A DNA stretch of 45,809 nucleotides from Flammeovirgaceae bacterium UBA2338. GTDB lineage: Bacteria; Bacteroidota; Bacteroidia; Cytophagales; Cyclobacteriaceae. The notes under the pieces were generated by a model. It saw only the letters and a program-made list of their open reading frames with translations, did not search any database and was not told the origin of the DNA. Made by a program: the position numbers and the translations under genes. Below are positions 35,310-43,763 of the stretch, in pieces. How positions within the stretch are numbered: position 1 is the first letter of the stretch; each line of letters begins with the position of its first letter. The stretch lies in the NCBI GenBank assembly GCA_002344795.1, contig DDUM01000035.1, forward strand, positions 1-45,809, written 5' to 3'.

Positions 35310-36359
35310 TTAGAGATCAGTTCGTTCAACACCCTCAAACTCTAGTATCAGGTCAGAACCATAGGCAAGGGAAGGTGTTTGAAATCCTGTTTTGAAATTA
35401 CCGTCCAGTATTTTCATTGCAATTGAAACACTGGAGAGTGCTGTAAGCGTGTATCCATTTGGTGCTACTAATTGCGTTTGTACTTTTTGGGTGTCGTTCC
35501 ATACCGAGCCAACCAGGTAACTCTTCGCATTTTCTCTTCTGTCTTCATCGGGTCCGGTTGTTTTATCAATTTTATTTAGGAGAAACTTTTTTAACCACCT
35601 TTTCTTTAAAAGCCAATTAAAAAATCGGGAGAGTTTAATCATTCGGGCTACCTTTTCATTAATGCCCATGTAAACTTCAACATTGGGTATGCCTGTGCTA
35701 TAGAATGCAGTTGATACATCTCCCCAGGGTATTCTTGCCGAAATAGTTTTAAATTTTACGAAATCAATTTCTTTCAGTCCTTCGTGCAAGGGGACTTTAG
35801 TGATTTTTCCGTTATGCCGAACGAGGCTACCCTCACCTAAGCCAAGCACTGCAGTTTTAGAAGTACCTCTTGAACTGCCTGCTCCCGAAGTTGCAAACGC
35901 AAGTTCAAGATGAGTGGCATTGGGTAGCCTCTTCTTCAAGTGCGCTGCCAGGCAGTCTGAAGGAACAACATCAAACCCCGCTCCGGGCAGCAGCATTATA
36001 CCAGCTTCTTTTGCTTTTAAATCATATGAGGCAATAAGTTCAAATACACCAATCTCACCCGTGATGTCAGTATAATGTGTTTTTGTTTTCAGACAAGCTT
36101 CAATCATGTGTCTGGCGGTAAATTGGAATGGACCTCCACAATGAATAACTAATGTTGCGGGTTCTAACAATTGAACCAACTTCTCTGTTTCTTTAATTTC
36201 AACTGTTTGATAGGGGTAGCCGGTAGCTTTGCTTTGTGTTTTTAGCCTGTCCTCATTTCTACCCGCAAGGATGATATTTAGTTGCTGTTCTTTGCACCTT
36301 TCTACAATTAAACTCCCCGTGTATCCGTAGGAACCATAGACAACAATTTGATTTTTCAA
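35310..36359 (-). CDS. Saccharopine dehydrogenase-like NAD(P)-binding reductase
   Basis: 349 residues. The Rossmann loop is VVYGSYGYTGSLIVERC (about residues 5-21). VIHCGGPFQFTARHMIEACLKTKTHYTDITGE (about 72-103) is the conserved middle of the saccharopine dehydrogenase/trans-acting enoyl reductase family. LLPGAGFDVVPSDCLAAHL follows. Family members act as lipid or polyketide enoyl reductases or have unknown roles; the substrate is not evident. The start overlaps the upstream gene's stop by 4 bases, making it the last gene of a three-gene operon after the Lgt-family gene. Confidence 0.8.
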   Translation of the reverse strand: MKNQIVVYGSYGYTGSLIVERCKEQQLNIILAGRNEDRLKTQSKATGYPYQTVEIKETEKLVQLLEPATLVIHCGGPFQFTARHMIEACLKTKTHYTDITGEIGVFELIASYDLKAKEAGIMLLPGAGFDVVPSDCLAAHLKKRLPNATHLELAFATSGAGSSRGTSKTAVLGLGEGSLVRHNGKITKVPLHEGLKEIDFVKFKTISARIPWGDVSTAFYSTGIPNVEVYMGINEKVARMIKLSRFFNWLLKKRWLKKFLLNKIDKTTGPDEDRRENAKSYLVGSVWNDTQKVQTQLVAPNGYTLTALSSVSIAMKILDGNFKTGFQTPSLAYGSDLILEFEGVERTDL

Positions 36360-36784
36360 TTTTGAGGTTTTTCGGTTCGTTCAACCTTCGTCACAAAATA
36401 CTTTGTATCTCCTCTCCACGGGAATCGCATGTACCGTTTTACGAAAGTGAGATTAACGCGCTCTCCACTTAGTGCAACATCAGATAACTGTTGAATCAAT
36501 TCTGTTTGATCAGACTCAATTGAAAAGTCGAATGTTTCTGCTACAGGGCTTACGCCTTTTAGGGCGCCAAAAGAATCTAGGCTAATCTTTCCTTCATAGG
36601 TTTTGAAGATCACGCCTTTTTCAGTTACTCGTAGCACTTTCCCGGCCATCACTCCCTTTTCGTAAGTCCCCCAATAAGCAAAACTGAGTGCTGCCAAACC
36701 GATAATAAGGACAATAAATAATATTCTTTTCACCAGCTTTATGGTGGCCCGCCCTGCCTTTTGAAAAAAGTTTTCTTGTTCCAT
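36356..36784 (-). CDS. Membrane-anchored protein of unknown function
   Basis: 142 residues. A basic N-terminus is followed by one membrane helix at about residues 20-38 (ILFIVLIIGLAALSFAYWG). The rest is a small soluble domain with KVLRVTEKGVIFKTYEGK and a beta-rich end (YMRFPWRGDTKYFVTKVER). I do not recognise a family with a known function. It lies 9 bases after the Lgt-family gene and overlaps the reductase gene by 4 bases. Confidence 0.75.
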   Translation of the reverse strand: MEQENFFQKAGRATIKLVKRILFIVLIIGLAALSFAYWGTYEKGVMAGKVLRVTEKGVIFKTYEGKISLDSFGALKGVSPVAETFDFSIESDQTELIQQLSDVALSGERVNLTFVKRYMRFPWRGDTKYFVTKVERTEKPQN

Positions 36785-36793
36785 AGATTGAAA

Positions 36794-37570
36794 TTAGGAA
36801 TTAAGCAATTTACCTTTTCTCTTCAACTTAACATAGAAGTAAATGGCTGTGGATATAACAATAAGTGAAATAAACTGTGAGTGAGAGAGTACATTCTCAA
36901 TTAGAAACCCCCTTTCTTCATCCCCTCGAAGTATTTCAAGGAAACTTCTACCGGTTGAATAGGCAATGAGGTAGATCAGAAAAAGTTGTCCGTCAAACTT
37001 TTTTCTATTTTTATACCATAGCAGAAAGGCCATTAAAGTGAAAATAAAAGCGGATTCATAAAGTTGAGTGGGATGGAGAGGTGTATTCAACGGCTCTGCC
37101 TGACAAACAGGGTTAGTGAAGATAACGCTCAAAAAACTATCGGTGGGTTTCCCATGACAACAGCCAGACATAAAACAACCAATACGACCAAGCCCATGGA
37201 CTATACACGTAACGATGGCCATTACATCCAACATGGGAAGCGTAGGTATGCTGTTGCGTTTAAAAAACCATAACATAGTAGGAATGGCGAAGAGCAGGGA
37301 TCCAAAAAACACAAACCCGTTGCCACTGAAAAGTTTGCCCATGTGTTGTGCGTAGTAAGTGGGGTTTTCAAAAAAGAAAAAAACCTTCCCCCCTGCATAG
37401 GCAGCAACAACTATATAAATGAAAAGTGAATTGGATTGATCGTAAGTAGTGCCAAATTGTTCTTTGCCCTGACGGGTCATATAGATCAATCCGAGAATTG
37501 CGCCTAAAGCAATAAAACACCCGTAAGAGTAAATAGTGATCGACCCGACTTCAAATAGAATGGGATGCAC
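36794..37570 (-). CDS. lgt: Prolipoprotein diacylglyceryl transferase family protein
   Basis: 258 residues with about seven membrane helices, starting at GTG 37570. MHPILFEVGSITIYSYGCFIALG is the typical opening. HGLGRIGCFMSGCCHGKP (about 125-142) corresponds to the Lgt signature but with a Cys-rich GCF-x3-CC pattern in place of the usual GNF-x-N-x-E. HPTQLYES and RSFLEILRGDEERGFL are the later conserved blocks. The HGG element of the active site reads NGFVFFGS here. So it is an Lgt-family member that may be a divergent paralog rather than the essential transferase. Confidence 0.8.
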   Translation of the reverse strand: MHPILFEVGSITIYSYGCFIALGAILGLIYMTRQGKEQFGTTYDQSNSLFIYIVVAAYAGGKVFFFFENPTYYAQHMGKLFSGNGFVFFGSLLFAIPTMLWFFKRNSIPTLPMLDVMAIVTCIVHGLGRIGCFMSGCCHGKPTDSFLSVIFTNPVCQAEPLNTPLHPTQLYESAFIFTLMAFLLWYKNRKKFDGQLFLIYLIAYSTGRSFLEILRGDEERGFLIENVLSHSQFISLIVISTAIYFYVKLKRKGKLLNS

Positions 37571-37623
37571 CTGGAGAAGTTTTGCTTTGGAATTTTAAAA
37601 GCTACCCTTGAAGGCCAAAGGAA

Positions 37624-38178
37624 TCACACAGTCATGATTTCAATCTCTTTTCGTTTCATGAGGCTGTCAATTTTATTAATGTATTTATTGGTCAGCTCTT
37701 GTACCCTGTCCTCAGCATTTTTAATATCATCTTCAGAGACGCCAGTGATTTTTTTAAGACTTTCATTAGTTTCTTTGCGCACATTACGTACACTAATACG
37801 GCCGTTTTCACACTCTTGTCCCACTTGCTTTACCAATTGCTTTCTTCTTTCTTCAGTAAGCATCGGTACGTTAATAATTATCTGTTGTCCGTCATTTTGA
37901 GGATTGAGCCCAAGGTTGGCAACCATTATGGCCTTTTCAATTTCGTGAATGAGATTTTTTTCCCATGGCTTTATAAAAATAGTTCTTGCGTCTGGAATAG
38001 TTACGGATGCCACCTGATTTAGCGGGCTCATGGCACCATAATAGGAAACCAACAGGCCATCCAACATCGCTGGATTGGCTTTTCCTGCTCTGATTTTTGT
38101 GAGCTCATGACTTAAATGCGTCAAAGCTTTTCCCATCAATTCATTTGCTTCTTCCAGGTATAGTTCTATTTCTTCCAT
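37624..38178 (-). CDS. frr: Ribosome recycling factor
   Basis: 184 residues, the usual length. The N-terminal helix has HLSHELTKIRAGKANPAML. DARTIFIKPWEKNLIHEIEKAI is the domain II region. LTEERRKQLVKQV and NVRKETNESLKK form the long helices of domain I. It splits post-termination ribosomes with EF-G. It follows pyrH by 45 bases, a standard pairing. Confidence 0.96.
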   Translation of the reverse strand: MEEIELYLEEANELMGKALTHLSHELTKIRAGKANPAMLDGLLVSYYGAMSPLNQVASVTIPDARTIFIKPWEKNLIHEIEKAIMVANLGLNPQNDGQQIIINVPMLTEERRKQLVKQVGQECENGRISVRNVRKETNESLKKITGVSEDDIKNAEDRVQELTNKYINKIDSLMKRKEIEIMTV

Positions 38179-38223
38179 AGCCTTATTATTTTTTTGAGGA
38201 TATGTAACTCAGCTCTATCAATT

Positions 38224-38931
38224 TTAACTTATAAGTGTTCCGGTTTTTTCTCCCTGAACAATTTTGAGGAGGTTGCCTTTTTTGTTCATGTCAAAAACCA
38301 CAATAGGCAAATTGTTTTCCATACAAAGTGTAAATGCGGTCATGTCCATGATGTTCAAGCTCTTCTCATAAGCCTCCTGAAAGGATAACTTTTCATAACG
38401 AACGGCATCATCAAATTTTTCAGGATCTTTTGAGTAAACTCCATCTACCCGGGTTCCTTTGAGTACAACCTCTGCCTGAACTTCAATCGCACGAAGACTC
38501 GCTGTAGAGTCTGTTGTGAAATACGGGTTTCCGATACCAGCGCCAAAAATTACTATTCTTCCTTTTTCAAGGTGTCTGATGGCTCGTCTTCGTATGAAAG
38601 GCTCGCAGACTTGTTCCATCTTTATACCAGACATGAGGCGCGTGTACATGCCATGCCTTTCCAAAGCACTTTGAAGGGCCATTCCGTTGACCAATGTGGC
38701 CAACATGCCCATGTAGTCACCTTGTACCCTATCAATGCCCAATGTTTCTGCCTGACCTCCTCTAAAAATATTGCCTCCTCCGATTACGATTGCAATTTCT
38801 ACTCCTTCTTCTTTTATTTTTTTTATTTCTTCGGAATATTGCTCCAAAACATCAGGGCTTATGTTGGTGCCCTTATTGTTTCCTTGAAGGGATTCGCCAC
38901 TGAGTTTGATAAGAATGCGTTTGTATTTCAT
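38224..38931 (-). CDS. pyrH: UMP kinase
   Basis: 235 residues, amino-acid kinase fold. RILIKLSGESL at the start, IAIVIGGGNIFRGG (about 45-58), the UMP-binding GDYMGMLATLVNGMALQ, and GTGNPYFTTDS-like GAGIGNPYFTTDSTASLRA are all present. It phosphorylates UMP and is GTP-regulated in other bacteria. It heads the pyrH-frr operon. Confidence 0.96.
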   Translation of the reverse strand: MKYKRILIKLSGESLQGNNKGTNISPDVLEQYSEEIKKIKEEGVEIAIVIGGGNIFRGGQAETLGIDRVQGDYMGMLATLVNGMALQSALERHGMYTRLMSGIKMEQVCEPFIRRRAIRHLEKGRIVIFGAGIGNPYFTTDSTASLRAIEVQAEVVLKGTRVDGVYSKDPEKFDDAVRYEKLSFQEAYEKSLNIMDMTAFTLCMENNLPIVVFDMNKKGNLLKIVQGEKTGTLIS

Positions 38932-38961
38932 GGAAGGGGATCAGAATTTATTTTGTCGCTG

Positions 38962-38969
38962 CAAATATA
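38962..38969 (-). promoter_or_regulatory. -7 box (TATATTTG) for pyrH-frr
   Basis: An exact TAnnTTTG match on the minus strand, 30 bases before the pyrH ATG, giving a leader of about 24 bases. No clear TTG -33 element was found. Confidence 0.4.
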
Positions 38970-39012
38970 TCAGGTTTTTGAGGATTTGCGGGCATATGAG
39001 CTATCCGGGATT

Positions 39013-39507
39013 TTAGAACTCAATCAATACCTGTCCTTTTTCTACACTGTTTCCTTTTTCTACTTTCACCGTTTTTATAGTGCCGTCACCTGGGGACTTA
39101 AGTATATTCTCCATTTTCATCGCTTCAAGAATGAGTAGTTGATCACCAGCCTTTACTTCATCTCCCACTTTTACTTTTAAAGCGATAATCAAGCCTGGCA
39201 TAGGCGCTTTAATGGAGTTGACTTTGTTGGTGGTTCCCACATTCATCCCCATTTTTTCGAGTAATAATTCAAACTTGTCTTTAACACCCACAGAATACTT
39301 GCGTCCGTTAATTTTTATTATGAATGTTTTAGTGACATGATCCGCTTTAACTACCTCTGCCCGATAACTTTTTTGTTCATGGATGATGTGAAAGTAGGTG
39401 TTGGTGACTTTTATTAAGTCCCATTGAACAGGCTTTCCGTCAACTAGCCAGCCTTCTTCTGAAGGAAGGACTTCATAACTCGATTGATTTACCGTGGTCT
39501 TGAACAT
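39013..39507 (-). CDS. Biotin carboxyl carrier protein of an acyl-CoA/pyruvate-type carboxylase
   Basis: 164 residues. The C-terminal 75 residues form a biotinyl domain: IKAPMPGLIIALKVKVGDEV, then LEAMKMENI with the biotin-accepting Lys131, then GTIKTVKVEKGNSVEKGQ. The N-terminal half is a beta-rich domain (INGRKYSVGV) as in stand-alone carriers of propionyl- or methylcrotonyl-CoA carboxylases. No carboxylase subunit gene is adjacent in the window. A promoter box lies 5 bases before the ATG. Confidence 0.9.
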   Translation of the reverse strand: MFKTTVNQSSYEVLPSEEGWLVDGKPVQWDLIKVTNTYFHIIHEQKSYRAEVVKADHVTKTFIIKINGRKYSVGVKDKFELLLEKMGMNVGTTNKVNSIKAPMPGLIIALKVKVGDEVKAGDQLLILEAMKMENILKSPGDGTIKTVKVEKGNSVEKGQVLIEF

Positions 39508-39511
39508 GTTT

Positions 39512-39543
39512 CAAAAATAGAGTACTTGCATTAGAAATAGCAA
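39512..39543 (-). promoter_or_regulatory. Promoter for the biotin carrier gene
   Basis: On the minus strand, TTG (39543-39541), 21 bases, then TATTTTTG (39519-39512), an exact -7 consensus. The ATG follows within 5 bases, so the mRNA is predicted to be leaderless. Confidence 0.55.
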
Positions 39544-39556
39544 TTCAGAATGAAAA

Positions 39557-39587
39557 TTGTGATTGCGACCAGATGTATTTAGCTTTG
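39557..39587 (+). promoter_or_regulatory. Promoter for the TPP riboswitch and TonB-dependent receptor
   Basis: TTG at 39557-39559, 20 bases, then TAGCTTTG at 39580-39587, an exact TAnnTTTG. Transcription would begin near 39594, just at the 5' edge of the riboswitch. Confidence 0.6.
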
Positions 39588-39596
39588 TCCCATCAA

Positions 39597-39675
39597 AATA
39601 GGGGTGCCAAAAACACGGGCTGAGATTATACCCAATGAACCTGATGCCGATAATGCGGCCGAAGGGAGGCAAAGG
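39597..39675 (+). promoter_or_regulatory. TPP (thiamine pyrophosphate) riboswitch
   Basis: The conserved thi-box parts are in order: GGGGTGCC at 39601-39608, GGCTGAGATTATACCC at about 39618-39633, GAACCTGATGCCGATAATGC at about 39637-39656, and GAAGGGA at 39661-39667. These are the aptamer helices that bind TPP. About 60 bases separate it from the ATG at 39733. A weak hairpin there (CCC-x-TG with CA-x-GGG around 39700-39713) could be the expression platform. High TPP should lower expression of the receptor. Confidence 0.92.
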
Positions 39676-39732
39676 TTAAAACGTAAGTGAGTGCATTCCC
39701 CTGTGCGTCACGGGTTTAAACCATTTTAAAAA

Positions 39733-42183
39733 ATGTTAAAAATTATTTTTACAGCAATTTGCTGCGCGGCTTATCTAAGCGGATGGGCGCAATTCACAAT
39801 TTCGGGCACAGTAAATGATGATTCTGGACCTCTTGCTGGAGCAACAGTCCAATCAGATCATGGTAATTATTTTGCTATTACCAATGACCAGGGTCAATTC
39901 CAGATAAGAAATGTGAAAGCTGGTGAGTACGTATTACTCATTCGTTTTTTGGGCTTTGAGGAAAAGATGGAACAAGTAACAATTGATGAAAGTAAAACAC
40001 TCACTATCACTCTGGTGGAGGATACCAGACTAACAGATGAGATCACTGTCTACGCTACACGGGCAGCTGAAAAAAGTCCGACTACTTACACCAACATCAA
40101 CAAGAAGGAGTTGAAAAAGCAAAACTTTGGACAAGATCTTCCATTTGTTCTCAATTATACTCCGTCCCTTGTTACCACGTCAGATGCCGGTGCAGGAATT
40201 GGCTATACTGGCCTTCGGATTAGAGGCAGTGATGCTACACGCATCAACGTGACCATTAATGGAATTCCGTATAACGATAGCGAATCACAAAGTGTATTCT
40301 GGGTAAATATTCCGGACATTGCTACATCAACACAGAGTGTGCAGATACAGCGCGGTGTGGGTACCTCCACCAATGGACCCGGAGCTTTTGGTGCATCCAT
40401 TAATCTACAGACAAACACCAAAAATGATGAAGCTTATGCTGATGTAATTAACTCTGTAGGCTCTTTCAATACACATCGGCATACAGTTGGGTTTGGCACT
40501 GGCTTGATCAATGATCGGCTTAGTTTTGATGCAAGGGCTTCCTTCATCAATTCTGATGGTTTTATTGATCGCGCATCTTCTGGCTTAAAGTCATATTACG
40601 CATCGGGAGGCTATTATGGGACGAACACCATAATAAAAGCAATTGCATTTGGTGGTCATGAGGTGACTTATCAAAGTTGGAATGGAGTGCCAGAGTCGCG
40701 GCTCAAGAATGATGTAGCGGGAATGATGTCAACCGCTGCAGCTGAAGGGTGGAATACTCAGCAAACGGATAACCTTTTGAACTCAAATAGCAGAACGTTT
40801 AATATTTATGATTACAAAAATCAGGTTGATAACTATAAACAGGATAATTTTCAACTTCATTTTTCGCATAAAGCTTCGTCTTTTTTAACGGGAAATTTGT
40901 CATTTCACTACACCCCGGGAAAAGGATACTATGAAGAATTTAAATACGATCAATCCATGTCCGACTATGGGTTAACAGATGTTGTGATAGGCGCAGAAAC
41001 AATTACCAATACCGATTTGGTAAGAAAGCGATGGCTGGACAATGATTTTTATGGAATAACATATGCCATTAATTATGACAAAGACAGGTACAGCAGTGTA
41101 TTTGGAGGAGCATGGAACAAATATGAAGGCGATCACTTCGGAGAAATCACCTGGGCTGGCGTGGCATTAAGTGCCCCCAAAGATTTTCGATACTATTCTA
41201 ATCATGGAGATAAAAAGGATTTGAATTTTTTTTGGAAGAGTAACTACGCCCTTACCGATAAGCTCACGGGCTACCTGGATCTTCAATTTCGAAGGATTGA
41301 CTATAAAGCAGTGGGTGTTGATGATGACTTGTCCAGTTTTAATGTAGGAGAAGAGTATAATTTTTTTAATCCAAAGATTGGATTGACGTATCAATTGAAA
41401 GGAGGGAGCCACCTTTATTCATCTTTTGCGGTGGGTCAGCGTGAGCCGGTTAGAAATGATTTTATAAATGCTCCCTCAGGTATCGACCCCAAGCCTGAGG
41501 TTTTGAATAATGTAGAGGCAGGATGGAGAATTCAAAGAAGTGCCTACAGTTTTAATTTGAATTACTATTTGATGAGTTATAAAGACCAATTGGTATTGAC
41601 GGGTGAGCTGAATGATGTAGGAGCATCCATCAGAACCAACGTTGGGGACAGTTACCGTACTGGAGTTGAATTAGAGGGGGCTTTAAGAGTCAGTTCAAAA
41701 ATTACTTTTGGGGCAAACGTGACCTTCAGCGAGAATAAAATAAAAGACTTTACTGAAGTAATTTATGATTACGGAGTAGGTTATGACGAGTACAATGAAA
41801 TTCAAAACCAACTCAATGATGTTGACATTTCATTTTCGCCATCCATAATAGCCGGATCAAGCTTGAGCTACAGTCCTTTCCAAAATTTTGAAGCTTCATT
41901 ATTATCAAAATATGTAGGAGAACAGTTTTTGGATAACACCTCAAATCAAAGCCGAAAAATAGATGCCTATTTTATTAACGACCTAAGGCTTAGCTACAGT
42001 CCTTCAATAAAAGGATTGAAGGACTTTAATATAAGTTTGTTGGCCAGTAATGTTTTTGACTCAGCGTACGAATCGAATGGGTATACCTATGGATTCGTTG
42101 GAGGGGGTGAGACAGTCAGACAAAATTATTACTACCCTCAGGCCGGAAGAAACTACCTGGCGATGCTTTCTTTAAAGTTTTAA
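39733..42183 (+). CDS. TonB-dependent receptor, probably for thiamine or a precursor
   Basis: 816 residues. The signal peptide ends near residue 20 (GWAQ). A carboxypeptidase-regulatory-like beta domain (FTISGTVNDDSGPLAGATVQ) covers about 21-105. The plug domain follows with FVLNYTPSLVTTSDAGAGIG, GLRIRGSDATRINVTINGIP and QIQRGVGTSTNGPGAFGASI. The rest is a beta barrel ending in MLSLKF with a terminal Phe. The upstream TPP riboswitch makes thiamine, or a thiamine precursor or derivative, the likely substrate; that is inference. No other thiamine gene is adjacent. Confidence 0.88.
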   Translation: MLKIIFTAICCAAYLSGWAQFTISGTVNDDSGPLAGATVQSDHGNYFAITNDQGQFQIRNVKAGEYVLLIRFLGFEEKMEQVTIDESKTLTITLVEDTRLTDEITVYATRAAEKSPTTYTNINKKELKKQNFGQDLPFVLNYTPSLVTTSDAGAGIGYTGLRIRGSDATRINVTINGIPYNDSESQSVFWVNIPDIATSTQSVQIQRGVGTSTNGPGAFGASINLQTNTKNDEAYADVINSVGSFNTHRHTVGFGTGLINDRLSFDARASFINSDGFIDRASSGLKSYYASGGYYGTNTIIKAIAFGGHEVTYQSWNGVPESRLKNDVAGMMSTAAAEGWNTQQTDNLLNSNSRTFNIYDYKNQVDNYKQDNFQLHFSHKASSFLTGNLSFHYTPGKGYYEEFKYDQSMSDYGLTDVVIGAETITNTDLVRKRWLDNDFYGITYAINYDKDRYSSVFGGAWNKYEGDHFGEITWAGVALSAPKDFRYYSNHGDKKDLNFFWKSNYALTDKLTGYLDLQFRRIDYKAVGVDDDLSSFNVGEEYNFFNPKIGLTYQLKGGSHLYSSFAVGQREPVRNDFINAPSGIDPKPEVLNNVEAGWRIQRSAYSFNLNYYLMSYKDQLVLTGELNDVGASIRTNVGDSYRTGVELEGALRVSSKITFGANVTFSENKIKDFTEVIYDYGVGYDEYNEIQNQLNDVDISFSPSIIAGSSLSYSPFQNFEASLLSKYVGEQFLDNTSNQSRKIDAYFINDLRLSYSPSIKGLKDFNISLLASNVFDSAYESNGYTYGFVGGGETVRQNYYYPQAGRNYLAMLSLKF

Positions 42184-42232
42184 TGAAAAGCTGTATGAGC
42201 ATGAATTGTCATTAAATGACCATTTCCCTTGT

Positions 42233-42240
42233 TACCTTTG
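42233..42240 (+). promoter_or_regulatory. -7 box (TACCTTTG) for the UbiA-family gene
   Basis: An exact TAnnTTTG ends 6 bases before the ATG at 42247, with TTG at 42206-42208 (24 bases upstream). The transcript is predicted to be leaderless. Confidence 0.5.
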
Positions 42241-42246
42241 CGGGCA

Positions 42247-43104
42247 ATGAGACTATTGTTCATACAGCTTTTAAAGTTTTTTAGAGCATTATTTCAACTT
42301 ACACGGTTTTGGAATCTCGTTATTATTGGGTTTGCGCAATATTTTACTGCGTACTTCCTGATCGGAACTCACACGTTCACCGATTGGCGCCTGTTGGTGT
42401 TGTCTGCTTCAACCATGATGGTCGCGGCAGCAGGATACATTATCAACGATTACTATGACGTAAAAATTGATCTGATCAATAAACCTGAACGGGTGGTGAT
42501 TGGAAAGGGGATAACCAGGCGTTACGCTATTTTTTTTCATTCTGCTTTATCCATTTCCGGAGTTGCGATTGGTTTAGTGTTGAGCTGGCAAATTGCATTG
42601 GTAAATTTCTTTTCTGCTTTTCTCCTTTGGCTGTATTCGAACAACCTAAAGCGGCTGCCTTTTATTGGTAATTTTTCAATAGGATTATTAACTGCTATGT
42701 CTATTCTGGTAGTGAACTTATTGTATGCACCCTTTAATTCTTTGATTCTTATTTATGCGCTGTTTGCAATGGGAATGACATTGGTCAGAGAAATTATTAA
42801 GGACATGGAGGACTGGAAAGGAGATAATTCATTTGGCTGTAGGACACTTCCAATTGTATGGGGTCTTAGAAAAACAAAAGTTTTTCTTTATCTGCTTCTG
42901 GGGTTATTTGTCTTGCTCGTGTTATTGGTCAATAATGTGTATGTGGGGTTGCCTATTTATTACTTTTTGTTTTTTCTGTTTTTACCCATGGGATACATGG
43001 TAATTAAATTATCTCGTGCGGATACAATTCGTGATTTTGCTAAATTAAGTTCCCTTTGTAAGCTTATCCTTTTGTTGGGGATTGTAAGCATGGCTTTGAT
43101 TTAA
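42247..43104 (+). CDS. UbiA-family prenyltransferase
   Basis: 285 residues from ATG 42247; the frame opens six codons earlier at TTG, inside the -7 box, so that start is rejected. About eight membrane helices. The first Asp-rich motif is INDYYDVKIDLINKPERVV (about 67-85) and the second lies in REIIKDMEDWKGDNSFGCRTLPI (about 180-202). Members attach prenyl chains to aromatic rings or to glycerol phosphate in quinone, heme or lipid synthesis. The closest pattern from memory is the geranylgeranylglycerol-phosphate synthase-like group of Bacteroidota, but the substrate is not certain. Confidence 0.85.
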   Translation: MRLLFIQLLKFFRALFQLTRFWNLVIIGFAQYFTAYFLIGTHTFTDWRLLVLSASTMMVAAAGYIINDYYDVKIDLINKPERVVIGKGITRRYAIFFHSALSISGVAIGLVLSWQIALVNFFSAFLLWLYSNNLKRLPFIGNFSIGLLTAMSILVVNLLYAPFNSLILIYALFAMGMTLVREIIKDMEDWKGDNSFGCRTLPIVWGLRKTKVFLYLLLGLFVLLVLLVNNVYVGLPIYYFLFFLFLPMGYMVIKLSRADTIRDFAKLSSLCKLILLLGIVSMALI

Positions 43105-43172
43105 CCTTAATCATTTAACATAAAATCCATTACATAATCTGGGTTTAACTCAACTATTGACTTTTCTTTGTA

Positions 43173-43757
43173 ATGATGAACCGAAAATACAGGCTGGCCA
43201 TTTTTGCTTCTGGCAGTGGGACGAACGCTGAACGATTCTTTTCCTACTTTAAGAATAGCAGTCAAATTGAAATTGTGCTGCTTTTGTGCAATAATGCGAA
43301 TGCTTTTGTGTTGGAACGGGCCAAAAAAGCAGGAGTACCTTCGAAAGTTTTTGATAAACAACAATTGAATGAGGGAGAGGTCTTGAGCTGGCTTCAGGGA
43401 AGTGGCGTTACACACATTGTACTCGCTGGATTTTTGTGGCTTATCCCTGATAATTTAATCAATGCCTATCCCAATAAAATTATTAACATCCATCCGGCAT
43501 TGCTACCAAAATATGGAGGAAGGGGAATGTACGGATCCAAAGTTCACCAAGCAGTAAAAGCAGCAGGTGAAACAGAGACAGGAATTACCATTCACCTGGT
43601 GAATCAACATTATGATGAGGGCGCTATTCTTTTTCAGGCAAAGACGGAGATTGATCAAAAAGACACCCCTGACGAAATTGCCAACAAGGTGCATCAGTTG
43701 GAGTACAAGCACTATCCCGTAGTGACAGAGCAATGGATATTGAAAGAGGCTAATTAG
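43173..43757 (+). CDS. purN: Phosphoribosylglycinamide formyltransferase
   Basis: 194 residues, starting at ATG 43173 (a second ATG follows directly). IFASGSGTNAERF is the phosphate loop. NIHPALLPKYGGRGMYG has catalytic Asn105 and His107, and HYDEGAILFQ has catalytic Asp148. All three are conserved. It formylates GAR with 10-formyl-THF in purine synthesis. A TTTCTTTG segment 2 bases before the ATG resembles a degenerate -7 box. Confidence 0.95.
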   Translation: MMNRKYRLAIFASGSGTNAERFFSYFKNSSQIEIVLLLCNNANAFVLERAKKAGVPSKVFDKQQLNEGEVLSWLQGSGVTHIVLAGFLWLIPDNLINAYPNKIINIHPALLPKYGGRGMYGSKVHQAVKAAGETETGITIHLVNQHYDEGAILFQAKTEIDQKDTPDEIANKVHQLEYKHYPVVTEQWILKEAN

Positions 43758-43763
43758 GCTCCC

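Noticed and set aside
38572..39138. A 188-codon plus-strand open frame over pyrH and the biotin carrier gene
   Set aside because: Antisense to two clearly real genes; Phe/Tyr-rich composition typical of a shadow frame.
42229..42246. TTG start for the UbiA-family gene
   Set aside because: The codons fall on the -7 promoter box; ATG 42247 gives a normal N-terminus.
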